In this document: positions 47,601 to 57,450 of the stretch, one piece after another
Position numbering within the stretch: position 1 is the stretch's first letter
Layout: each line of letters begins with the position of its first letter
Assembly: GCA_009746045.1 (NCBI GenBank)
Contig: RPFO01000034.1
Location: forward strand, 3,763,681-3,827,680
Direction: 5' to 3'
Length of the DNA stretch: 64,000 bases
Source of the DNA: Mesostigma viride
Lineage: Eukaryota > Streptophyta > Mesostigmatophyceae > Mesostigmatales > Mesostigmataceae
Made by a program: the position numbers and the translations under genes
Notes under the pieces: model-generated
Databases searched by the model: none
The model's input: only the letters and a program-made list of their open reading frames with translations
What the model was told of the DNA's origin: nothing

Positions 47601-48057
47601 CAGCCGCCGCATCGCGTACGGCGTCTCCAGCCGGCGCGCGGCGATGCGCATGCTCTCCACCGCCGCGTCGTCGTCCTCGAGCAGGCCCAGCCGCCGGCAC
47701 GCCATCTCGTTACTGAGCAACACGCCGCCCACGGTGCGCAGCTCCTCGAACGAGTGCGCGGCGCGCTTCTCCAGCAGCACGCGCAGGTAGAAGAGCTCGG
47801 GGTTGCGCAGGTCGGGGTCGTACATGCGCGTGAAGACGCGCGTCACGCGCGGCATGAGCCACCATCGCGCCGTGTGGCCCTCGCACACGATCACCTGCGA
47901 GCGCCAGCACAAGATCGCAGCCGCCGCGGTCGGTTAGCACACGCCCCCTCCCCAAGCACGCTACATCAAACGAATGGAAAACAATGGCGACAATTCGACA
48001 ATGACGCACCTCGTTGTTGACGTCCCTCAACGCGCGCTCGGGAGCTTGCCATTTCAG
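44603..48057 (-). CDS. Helitron RepHel, helicase part (Pif1-type SF1 helicase) with acidic tail
   Basis: Exons are 48057-48010, 47894-46119, 45946 to about 45303, 45134-45057, 44949-44875 and 44734-44603. The large exon begins with the segment typical of Helitron proteins just before the helicase ([19 protein letters not shown], then LGLLEDD). It then carries Walker A GPAGTGKT (about 47180-47157), Walker [10 protein letters not shown] (about 46950-46923), [10 protein letters not shown] and [16 protein letters not shown] and YTALTRVG follow in the next exon. The helicase unwinds donor DNA during rolling-circle-like transposition. A one-base deletion at 45745 breaks the frame after NIVNWTI; the left duplicate is intact there. 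The stop is at 44603. A 183-bp satellite intron separates this from the Rep part upstream. Confidence 0.9.
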
Positions 48058-48124
48058 CTGCAGGACCCCACCGACGCATGAAGCATCCCAATAGCGAAAG
48101 GTGAGAAAAAACGCGCACCAAGAC

Positions 48125-50310
48125 AACCCATGCAATAACGCATGCCAGAGGGGGCCATGGTCCCTTGCGCGCCATGCAATAACGCTAGTGTGGGGGAAGG
48201 CTGCCTACCGTTAGGGGTGGGCCATGGTCCTAAAACATGCAAACGAGCTCGGATTGGCCTGAAACTTGGGAGGAGGCATGCCCCACACTAGTCCATCATG
48301 TGTGCAAAGTGGGGGCTCGCAGGTCTATCGTTTGGGGGGTGGACATGGCCAGGGGGTGCCATGGTCCCTAGCGCGCGCTAGCACGTGCCCACCGTTAGGG
48401 GTGGGCCAGGGTCCTAAAATATGCAAACGAGGTTGGATTGGGCTGAAACTTGGGAGGAGGCATGCCCCACACTAGTCCATCATGTGTGCAAAGTGGGGGC
48501 TCGCAGGTCCATCGTTTGGGGGGGTGGACATGGCCAGGCGGTGCGATGGTCCCTAGCGCGCGCTAGCACGTGCCCACCGTTAGGGGTGGGCCAGGGTCCT
48601 AAAATATGCAAACGAGCTTGGATTGGGCTGAAACTTGGGAGGAGGCATGCCCCACACTAGTCCATCATGTGTGCAAAGTGGGGGCTCGCAGGTCCATCGT
48701 TTGGGGGGGTGGACATGGCCAGGGGTGCCATGGTCCCTAGCGCGCCGACAGCACGTGCCCACCGTTAGGGTGGGCCAGGGTCCTAAAACATGCAAACGAG
48801 CTTGGATTGGCCTGAAACTTGGGAGGAGGCTTCCCCCCCCCTAGTCCATCATGTGGGCAAAGTGGGGGCTCGCAGGTCCATCGTTTGGGGGGGTGGACAT
48901 TGCCAGGGGGTGCCATGGTCCCTACGCGCGCTAGCACGTGCCCACCGTTAGGGGTGGGCCAGGGTCCTAAAATGCAAACGAGCTTGGATTGGGCTGAAAC
49001 TTGGGAGGAGGCTTCCCCCACTAGTCCATCATGTGTGCAAAGTGGGGGCTCGCAGGTCCATCGTTTGGGGGGGTGGACATTGCCAGGGGTGCCATGGTCC
49101 CTACGCGCGCTAGCACGTGCCCACCGTTAGGGGTGGGCCAGGGTCCTAAATATGCAAACGAGCTTGGATTGGGCTGAAACTTGGGAGGAGGCATGCCCCA
49201 CACTAGTCCATCATGTGTGCAAAGTGGGGGCTCGCAGGTCCATCGTTTGGGGGGGTGGACATGGCCAGGGGTGCGATGGTCCCTAGCGCGCGCTAGCACG
49301 TGCCCACCGTTAGAGGGGGCCAGGGTCCTAAAATATGCAAACGAGCTTGGATTGGGCTGAAACTTGGAGGAGGCATGCCCCACACTAGTCCATCATGTGT
49401 GCAAAGTGGGGGCTCGCAGGTCCATCGTTTGGGGGGGTGGCATTGCCAGGGGTGCGATGGTCCCTAGAGCGCTAGCACGTGCCCACCCTTAGAGGTGGGC
49501 CAGGGTCCTAAAATATGCAAACGAGCTTGGATTGGGCTGAAACTTGGGAGGAGGCATGCCCCACACTAGTCCATCATGTGTCAAAGTGGGGGCTCGCAGG
49601 TCCATCGTTTGGGGGGGTGGCATGGCCAGGGGTGCGATGGTCCCTAGAGCACGCTAGCACGTGCCCACCGTTAGAGGTGGGCCAGGGTCCTAAAATATGC
49701 AAACGAGCTTGGATTGGGCTGAAACTTGGGAGGAGGCATGCCCCACACTAGTCCATCATGTGTGCAAAGTGGGGGCTCGCAGGTCCATCGTTTCGGGGGT
49801 GGACATGCCAGGGGGTGCGATGGTCCCTAGCGCGCGCTAGCACGTGCCCACCGTTAGGGGTGGGCCAGGGTCCTAAAATATGCAAACGAGCTTGGATTGG
49901 GCTGAAACTTGGGAGGAGGCTTCCCCCATACTAGTCCATCATGTGTGCAAAGTGGGGGCTCGCAGGTCCATCGTTTCGGCGGGTGGACATTGCCAGGGGT
50001 GCGATGGTCCCTAGCGCGCGCTAGCACGTGCCCACCGTTAGGGGTGGGCCAGGGTCCTAAAATATGCAAACGAGCTTGGATTGGGCTGAAACTTGGGAGG
50101 AGGCTTCCCCCATACTAGTCCATCATGTGTGCAAAGTGGGGGCTCGCAGGTCCATCGTTTGGGGGGGTGGACATTGCCAGGGGTTGCCATGGTCCCTAGC
50201 GCGCGCGAGCATGTGCCCACCGTTAGAGGTGGGCCAGGGTCCTAAAATACAAACGAGCTTGGATTGGGCTGAAACTTGGGAGGAGGCATGCCCCACACTA
50301 GTCCATCATC
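48125..50310. repeat. 183-bp tandem repeat, about twelve copies, inside a RepHel intron
   Basis: This is the same family as the blocks at 39590 and 43835, with GCAAACGAGCTTGGATTGGG recurring at spacings of 180-185 bases from 48236 to 50248. It fills nearly all of the intron between the exon ending at 50351 and the exon starting at 48057. Confidence 0.95.
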
Positions 50311-50350
50311 GTGGCCCACCCCTGACGATAGGCAGTGGCAGCGCACTCAC

Positions 50351-52254
50351 CGATACGGTGGAGGTTCGCTTGTCTCCCATGAACTTGCGCATGACGAACT
50401 TCTTGTGGAAGTCGGAGTACTTGAGCGCGTTCATCCCGGGCACGTCCTCGTCCCCGGGCCGATCAAAGTACATCGTCAGCGGCGTGTCCTGCTTCTGCTC
50501 CACCGCGTTCTCCAGCGACCGCTTGCATCCCTCCTTGTAGGTGATCTTGTGCTGCCCGTCCAGGTGCACCGGCAGCATCTCGCAGCCGGGGCGCATCGCC
50601 CGCTCGTGGAAGCCGCGGCCGACCCAGTCCGCCTGCGTGCCGCTCACCTGCCGCCATCGCGCACGCACACATAGAGACATGCCCATAGAAGACGTGGGCG
50701 CGCAAAGGTCAGCAACGGACTAAACGGGAGCGCAATCACGAGAAAAACACGCCGCAAGGAAAAAAGGAAGCTGCACACGCTCTACTCCCTCCCCTTTGCA
50801 CACAAGCAGACGCCCTTGCACCCACGTGCACGCCTTCAGCCACTCACCCGGCGCCCCCGCAGGTACTCGTCGGCCTCGTCGCACTCGCCCAGCTTGATCT
50901 CCGCGTACTCCTGCCCCTTGTTTATATATTTGTTCAGGTAGAAGACGACGTGCGTGTGCGAGGTCACCACAAAGTTGATGTGGGCCTCGAACCGCAACGT
51001 GGCCCATGCGTTGTACGGGACGATCCACTGGTTCAGCCTGCACGTGTGCCGTCTCCGCGGGTGGATGAAGCCCCGCACGTCTTCGAACGTGCGCTTGGCG
51101 TAGGGCTCGGGGAAGCGCTTGGCGCACTTGTACGTGCGCGGCTGCCACGGGGTGAACGGCTCGTCGTCTGAGGACGAGGAGGCCGAGTCGAGGTCGAACG
51201 AGTCGCGCGCGGCCGCGATGTCCGCCGCGCGCAGCGCTTTCCGCGGGGGCATCGCCACCTCGTGCCGCCGGTTCTTCATGCACTTGGCGCCAGCGGTGTG
51301 GTTGTGGACCATGTGCTGGAGCACGAGCTCGCGCAGACGCCCCGCCGCGACGTCCTCTGGCGGCAGCTCCGCCCACGCGAGCTCGTCGATGCGCCCGTTG
51401 GCGGTGGTCGGGTGGAAGGGCTCGGGGAGCCGGAAGATGACGTGCGCGTGGGGCAGCCCGCGCGTCTGGTACTCGATCACATAGATCAAGTACAGCGGCT
51501 TGGCCCCCATCACGCCGTCCTCGATGCCCTTGATGAACGCGGCCAGCCGGATGTGAAACGAGCGGTTGGCAAACTCGGGGTGTTGGTACACGTCGGTTCC
51601 CGGCGGCAGGTTGTCCTGGATTTCTGGCCACATCGGATTGCACGTGAACGTGGCGAACACCGAGGGGGCCCCGTCCTCGGCGATGGCGGCGATGTTGTTC
51701 TGGATGTTGTGCAGCACGAAGCGGTTGGCCATCCCTGAGCCGGACGGCAGCTGCATGGTGAGCCCCGAGCGCAGCTCATCCGGCAGGTCCTTGGCGTTCG
51801 CCTTGGTGAACTTCCTCCAGTCCTTCTCGCTGTACACCCCCATCGTCTTCAGGTCGTCCAATACCTTGAGGTTGTCGTTCAGCTCGGCCCACGTCGCCAA
51901 CCGCCTCTGGTGCTTCTCACGCTGCTTCCCCCGCAGGAAGGTGATGGTCTGGTCCTCCTTGGCGGAGTTCCCGTGCAGCGGGTATAGCTGCCCGAAAGCG
52001 CCCTTGTTCTTGAGCCGCCACTCGGAGAACAGCCGGCACTTGATCTCGTCCTGCAGCTTGACCTCCTGCTTGCGCTTGCTCTTCCCATCGTAGCTGTACG
52101 ACCACCCCCCTTGCCCTCCGAATGGATGGCCGGGAAAGCCAGCGCCATGTAGTCCTTGCTCCCCAGCGGCAGCTCTTTCGTGATACGCTGGCCCTCCGGC
52201 CCACGTTCCACTACATCGACACGAAAGTGGCCCGGCTGCGCGTTCCTTTGTCCG
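50351..52254 (-). CDS. Helitron RepHel, HUH replication-initiator (Rep) part
   Basis: Exon 52254-50848 starts with the base that completes a Ser codon, then GQRNAQPGHF and AFPAIHSEGKG, the position of the YPLLFP-like motif. It continues with VFATFTCNPMWPEI and VIEYQTRGLPHAHVIF; the HAH (HUH) codons are at 51450-51442. The Tyr motif YLNKYINKG lies at about 50945-50914 with both Tyr. Exon 50647-50351 begins VSGTQADWVGRGFHE, the segment that follows the Rep domain in Helitrons. The HUH and Tyr pair cut and join single strands at the element ends. One frameshift in the C6 run near 52107 (plus strand) separates AFPAIHSEGKG from GWSYSYDGK; it is likely a homopolymer error. Splice phases match the neighbouring exons. 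Confidence 0.9.
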
Positions 52255-52382
52255 CTGCACGCGAGCACGCACCCACGCAAACGCGATCCCCACCCCCGCA
52301 CCCCGATTTTCCTCGAGCAAACATCAGCCACTCGCGTGCCTCGTGCCACCCAAATGTTGGCATGACCGCGCCGCGCCGCGGG

Positions 52383-53412
52383 AAAATTTTGGCATAGCTT
52401 TCGCGCCACAAGGGTGGTGCAGAAAATTTTGGCAGAGCTTCCGCGCCACAAGGGTGGTGCAGAAAATTTTGGCATAGCTCCCGCGCCACAAGGGTGGTGC
52501 AGAAAATTTTGGCAGAGCTTCCGCGCCACAAGGGCAGTGCAGAAAGTTTTGGCATAGCTCCCGCGCCACAAGGGTAGCGAAGAAAATTTTGGCATAGCTC
52601 CCGCGCCACAAGGGTAGCGCAGAAAATTTTGGCAGAGCTTCCGCGCCACAAGGGCAGTGAAGAAAGTTTTGGCATAGCTCCCGCGCCCCAAGGGTGGTGC
52701 AGAAAATTTTGGCATAGCTCCCGCGCCACAAGCGTGGTGCAGAAAATTTTTGGCATAGCTTTCGCGCCACAAGGGTGGTGCAGAAAATTTAGGCATAGCT
52801 TCCGCGCCACAAGGGTGGTGCAGAAAATTTTGGCATAGCTTTCGCGCCACAAGGGCAGTGAAGCAAGTTTTGGCATAGCTTTCGCGCAACAAAGGTGGTG
52901 CAGAAAATTTTAGTATAGCTCCCGCGCCACAAGGGTGGTGCAGAAAATTTTGGAATAGCTCACGCGCCACAAGGGTGGTGCAAAACATTTTAGCATAGCT
53001 CCCGCACTGCAAGGGCTTGTGGGGCAAGGTTGGTGTCTGTTCTGCACAATAATAATAATAAGGGCGGTGAAGAAAATCTTGGCATAGCTCCCGCGCCATA
53101 AGGGTGCAGAAGAAAATTTTGCCATAGCTTCCGCAACATAAGTAAGGGCAGTGTAGAAAATTTTGCCATAGCTCCCGCAACATAAGTAAGGCCGGTGAAG
53201 AAAAATTTGGCATAGATCCCGCGCCATAAGGGCGGAGAAGAAAAATTGTGCCATAGGTCCCTCAACGTAAGTAAGGGCGGTGTAGAAAATTTTAGCATAG
53301 CTCCCGCGCCATAAGGGCGCAGAAGAAAATTGTGCCATAGGTCCCGCAACATAAGTAAGGGCGGTGTAGAAAATTTTGGCATAGCTCCCGCGCCATAAGG
53401 GCGGAGAAGAAA
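52383..53412. repeat. 40-bp tandem repeat, more than twenty copies, in a RepHel intron
   Basis: Units read AAAATTTTGGCATAGCTTCC then GCGCCACAAGGGTGGTGCAG. The first sixteen or so have a strict 40-base period. From about 53040 longer variants with CAACATAAGTAAGGGCGGTG appear. Long antisense frames (CGAxAMPKFSAPPL type) are products of the repeat. It lies in the intron between exons 54539-54342 and 52254-50848. Confidence 0.95.
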
Positions 53413-54240
53413 ATTGCATGCAAGTATTTCCTTACTCATTACTTCCTAACAACTGAAACTCACAATACAGCTATGCCATGCAGGACACAATGTCGGTACC
53501 GCTTTTTGCAAGCGGCAGCCATAGCGACCAAACACTTCCATGCAAACTACCATGTTCATCATTCATTGAGTGGCAATCCTTTGTAAACACATGCACCATC
53601 GGTCATGCCCACTATGACTTCATGTTGACAATGTTTTGTACATGACTCGATAGTGCCCTTGTGCGCGACCGTGGGGCGTGGCAGGCTAGCCCTGTCCATT
53701 CGTGGGTGTGGTGGGGAGCTGCCATGCATGCGTGGGTTTAGGGGGTGGCTGGAATGTGTGCCTAGGTTCGTGAGGTGGCTGCCATGCGTGCGTGGGTGTG
53801 GGGGGTGGCTGGCATGCACGTGCATGTGGGGGGTGGCTGGCATCCATGCGTGGGTTTGTGGGGTGGCTGCCATGCATGCGAGAGTGTGGGGGGGAGCTGC
53901 CATGCATGCATGTGGGGCGGGGCGGGCTGGCATGCGTGCGTGGGTGTGGGGGGGGCCCGCATGTGACGGGGATGGCTGGCATGCATAAGTGGGTTTGTGG
54001 GGGGGCTGCCATGCATGCGTGCATGTAGGGGCGGGGGGGCAAGCGTGTGTGGGTTTGCGGGGGGGCTGGCATGCATGCGTGGCTGTGGGGGGGGGCTGAC
54101 ATGCGTGCGTGGGTGTGGGGTTGGCTGGAATGCGTGCGTGGGTTTGGGAGGGGCTGGCATGCGTGCGTGGGTTTGGGGGGTGGCTGGCATGCATGCGTGG
54201 GTGTGGGGGGGGATGGCAGGAATGCATGCATGGCTCCCGC
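53413..54240 (+). repeat. Partial macro-unit (spacer and satellite) inside a RepHel intron
   Basis: From ATTGCATGCAAGTATTTCC the sequence follows the spacer of the 11-29 kb macro-units, then a 30-bp satellite block (about 53700-54230). It is flanked on both sides by 40-bp-repeat variants (ends at 54235-54262), so the fragment seems to have landed inside that repeat. Confidence 0.85.
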
Positions 54241-54341
54241 AACATAAGTAAGGGCGGTGTAGAAAATGATGCATGCGGCAGAGCACCGTCGCTAGCGACA
54301 AACGCAGCCAAGGGTGGGGCCCGTACCCATGTCCCACCCAC

Positions 54342-55867
54342 CTGGGCAGCAGGAAGATCTCTGGCGCGTGCACCTCCGGCGAGAACTGTCCCGCCACCTC
54401 TACGGACGCCTGCCGCTGCTCCAACTCCTCGGTCGCCTGCCGTGCGAACTGCTGCAGCAACGGGTTGTAGGTGAGCAGGTACTCCTCCAGAAGGTCCAGC
54501 AGCTTCCGCAGGTTGGGGTCTCGCTCTTTCACCTCGCACCTGCGGAGCAGGAAGCCACAAAGGTACGCGCATCCGCACTCACAGACACCGTCAGCCGCCT
54601 CACCCCAAAGAATCACCCCATCACACATCACAACGTGCACTCGCTAAAACCGGCAACTGCCGCACCCCTCACCGTTTCAACACGTCCTCCTGCGCCTCGT
54701 CCTTTCCCGGCTTGTCCAGCAGGAAGAAGAAGTCGTTGTTGACGTGCACGCCGTCCCGGATGATCGGCTTGATGCGCTCGACGGTCTGGCCGTGCAGCTC
54801 GAGCACGCAGGCCCCCTTGTTCTTGACCGAATCCCCGATGCGCCCGCTCGCTACGACGCGTGCCACGGCGAAAAACTGGTTGATCATCCGCCCATACCTG
54901 ATGCATGTTCAAAAATACATTGGCGGGGACGATGTGTCAGGGTGCAATACAAGGCACAACCCACTTCAAGGGGGTTGGCTGGCATGCGTGCGTGGGCATG
55001 GGGATGGCTGCCATGCGTGCGTGGGTGTCAGGGGTGGCTGGCATGCGTACGTTGGTGAGGGGTGTGGCTGGCATGCATAAGTGGGCCCGCGGTGCCCCTG
55101 ATTGCTGTCTGGCCCCTAATTATGTGGATGTGGCTGGCTGCCTGCCCTCCTGTTTGCCTCATCCCATGCCCCAAGGCTCGTAGCTCAAGCCTCAATCGTG
55201 GTGAAAGAACTTCAGCATAGCTTCCACACCACAAGGGTGGTGAAGAAAATTTGAGCATAGCTTCCGCACCAGCAAACATGGTGAAAAAAATTCAGCATAG
55301 CTTCCGCACTACAAGGGTGGTGAAGAAAATTTGAGCATAGCTCATGCACTATAAGGGCGGATGACATGCCCGCACGGTCCATGCGTCAATACACACAAAC
55401 ACGTAGTAATTAAGAGCAGTGCTCATGCCAACACCGTACCTGATCCACAGCGCCACGTTCGTCGGGTTGCAGTGGATCTGCCACAGCATCTCCTCCTGGT
55501 GGGTCAGCTCGTTGCGCGCGAGCTCGCGTTCATCCGCGTTCGCCTCAGCCAGCAGCCGCTCACGCCGCCTGCGCTTCTCGATGATGAGATTCAGGTTTGG
55601 CTCCAACACCTTTGCCTTGCCTTTCGAGCAGCAGCGGCTACCCTTGGGCTCCTCCTCCTTGAACATGGGCGCGTGGCACTTGGGGCACTTGCTGCGCTCG
55701 CGGTGCTCATCGAGTGAGTACGGATGCGCGGCGCTCGGGTCGTCGGTCAGCGGTCGCAGCTTGAACGGCCGCATTCTGAAGCCAGCATAGTCGCCTGTGT
55801 CCAAGCAGCGCGAGAGCCGCCGCACCTCCGGGAGCGTCATGCCAAACTTCTTCATCTCGTCGTTTTC
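54342..55867 (-). CDS. Helitron RepHel, N-terminal zinc-finger and linker exons
   Basis: Exons are 55867-55440, 54897-54673 and 54539-54342, with phases that join codon by codon (IR then YGRMINQFF; LKR then CEVKERDPN). The first contains CPKCHAPMF, then CCSKGKA, the Cys cluster found at the start of Helitron proteins. It also has a basic coiled stretch (EKRRRRERLL). The second contains RMINQFFAVARVVA, corresponding to the IRxYNxxFAF motif, and a strand-rich segment (ACVLELHGQTVERIKP). The third matches the helical segment that precedes Rep (LLDLLEEYLLTYNPL). Introns hold satellite and a fragment of the macro-unit c segment (55083-55200). Confidence 0.85.
55075..55360. repeat. Fragment of macro-unit c segment followed by 40-bp-repeat variants, in a RepHel intron
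   Basis: GTGGGCCCGCGGTGCCCCTG onward equals the junction of satellite and c segment in the array and ends at about 55197. It then passes into AAGAAAATTTGAGCATAGCT variants of the 40-bp repeat up to 55360. A short satellite stretch (54975-55085) precedes it. Confidence 0.8.
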
Positions 55868-56079
55868 CTGCATCGGTAAGGACCAAAACCAGCACGACAT
55901 TGAACAGTACGATAAATGCAACGGACGATACGGCATAATACTGTGTAATATGCCATTATGGTGTGGATCTTCTGAATAGCGCACGGCAGTTCCGTTGATG
56001 GGAACACTTGGCGATGCGCTGCCCATCACCCCAATACCAAACCAAGTGCAATCTAATTTATGGCACACCTACGGAGGGG

Positions 56080-56800
56080 CTGCCATGCGTGCATGTGGGG
56101 CGGGGCGGGCTGGCATGCGTGCGTGGGTGTGGGGGGGGCTGGCATGCGTACGTGGGTGTGGGGGTGAGCTGCCATGCATCTGTGGGTTTAGGGGGGCGCT
56201 TCCATGCATGAGTGGGTGTGGGGGTGGCTGGCATGCGTGCCTGGGTTTGGGGGTGGGCTGCCATGCGTGCGTGGGTTTAGGGGGGGGCTGGCATGCGTGC
56301 CTGGGTTCGTGGGGGTGGCTGGCATGCGTGCGTGGGTGTGGGGGGTGGCTGGCATGCATGCGTGCGTGTGGGGGGTCGCTGGCATGCATGCGTGGGTTTG
56401 TGGGGGGGCTGGCATGCATACGTGCATGTGGGGTTTGTGGGGTCGCTGGCATGCATACGTGGATTTGTGGAGTGGCTGGCATGCATGCGTGGGTGTCAGG
56501 GTGGCTGGCATGCCTGCGTGGGTTTGTGGGGTGGCTGGCATGCGTGCATGTGGGAGGGGCTGGCATGCGTGCATGTGGGGTTTGTGGGGGGGCGCTGCCA
56601 TGCACGCCTGGGTTCGTGGGCTTTGCATGCGTGTGTGGATTTATGCGAGGGCTGGCATGCGTGCCTGGGTTTGTGGGGTGGCTGGCATGCGTGTGTGGGT
56701 GTGGGTGGGGGCTGGCATGCATAAGTGGGTTTGTAGGGTGGCTGGCATGTGTGTGTGGGTGTGGGTGGTGGCTGGCATGCATAAGTGAGTTAGTAGGTGT
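56080..56800 (+). repeat. 30-bp satellite block in a RepHel intron
   Basis: G-rich satellite fills the intron between exons 57279-56824 and 55867-55440. Variants include GGGGTTTGTGGGGTCGCTGG duplications. Confidence 0.9.
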
Positions 56801-56823
56801 GCCATAACGTCAGAAAAACTCAC

Positions 56824-57279
56824 CCTCTTGTTCTTCTGTCGTTGCGTCTCCTTGGTCACAGGCGCCACATCGTCAACAGGTCGCTTCCCATCACTGCCAG
56901 GTGGTGACAAGCCCGGGCTGCCTGCCTCGACCGGGTCAATGCGCTCCCCGTCGCCGGTGCTCCCCACGTTGTCGTTGGCGTCGGCGCTGTCCGTCCTTGC
57001 ATCGCTGTCGGCATCAGCCCCCTCGCTGTCATCAGCGTCATTGTCGTCCATCCTCGCATCGCTGTCGGCATCAGCCCCCTCGCTGTCATCAGCGTCATTG
57101 TCGTCCATCCTCGCATCCTTGTTGCCTCGTTTGTGCTGTGCACCGCTCGCAATCCTCTGCTTCTTTTGTCGCAAACGACTGTCACGCTTCCACCTTTGCC
57201 GTGCGTCCAGCTTGTCAACAAAAGAGACACCCGCATCACGCCGCCCCGCATTGCCCTGTGCTTGCACACCAGCAGGATC
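56824..57279 (-). CDS. RepHel upstream exon with basic and acidic segments
   Basis: This exon of 152 codons has clean GT-AG borders and phase 0 at both ends. It starts DPAGVQAQGN, has a basic stretch (RWKRDSRLRQKKQR) that could be a nuclear signal, then an acidic 19-residue unit (begins DARMDDNDADDSEGAD) present twice in tandem, and ends RQKNKR. The exons before and after are also in phase, so it is read as part of the same protein, though a separate upstream gene cannot be excluded. Confidence 0.65.
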
Positions 57280-57450
57280 CTGCGCATGTGACATGACAAA
57301 AAGAATGTGAGGTGAACAGACCCTAGCCGTCACTAAACACTGCGGAGACAAATGTGCGCCACAGTGATATGATTGCATCAAATGGTATCAGCAGCCCTTG
57401 TATAATCATCCGCTAACACAAAGCAGAAACCACCAAACGGCTGTGCTTAC

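Noticed and set aside
45879-48020. 713-codon plus-strand open frame opposite the helicase, and its equivalent at 41953-43839
   Set aside because: Mirror of the helicase exon caused by high GC at third codon positions. The left one even reads through the N gap.
48125-50310. Regularly spaced repeats considered as a CRISPR array
   Set aside because: Units are contiguous 183-bp copies with no unique spacers, in a eukaryotic intron. It is a tandem satellite.
34918-52254. Giant-virus or polinton-like origin, because of a Pif1 helicase next to a protease-like gene
   Set aside because: The helicase is fused in frame to an HUH Rep with the Helitron zinc finger and two-Tyr motif. No capsid, DNA polymerase B or integrase is present in the window.
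51879-53213. 444-codon minus-strand frame with repeated CGAGAMPKFSAPPLW-like peptides before the Rep exon
   Set aside because: Its first two thirds are the 40-bp intronic repeat. Only the part from about 52254 downward is Rep exon, as shown by the acceptor site and codon phase.
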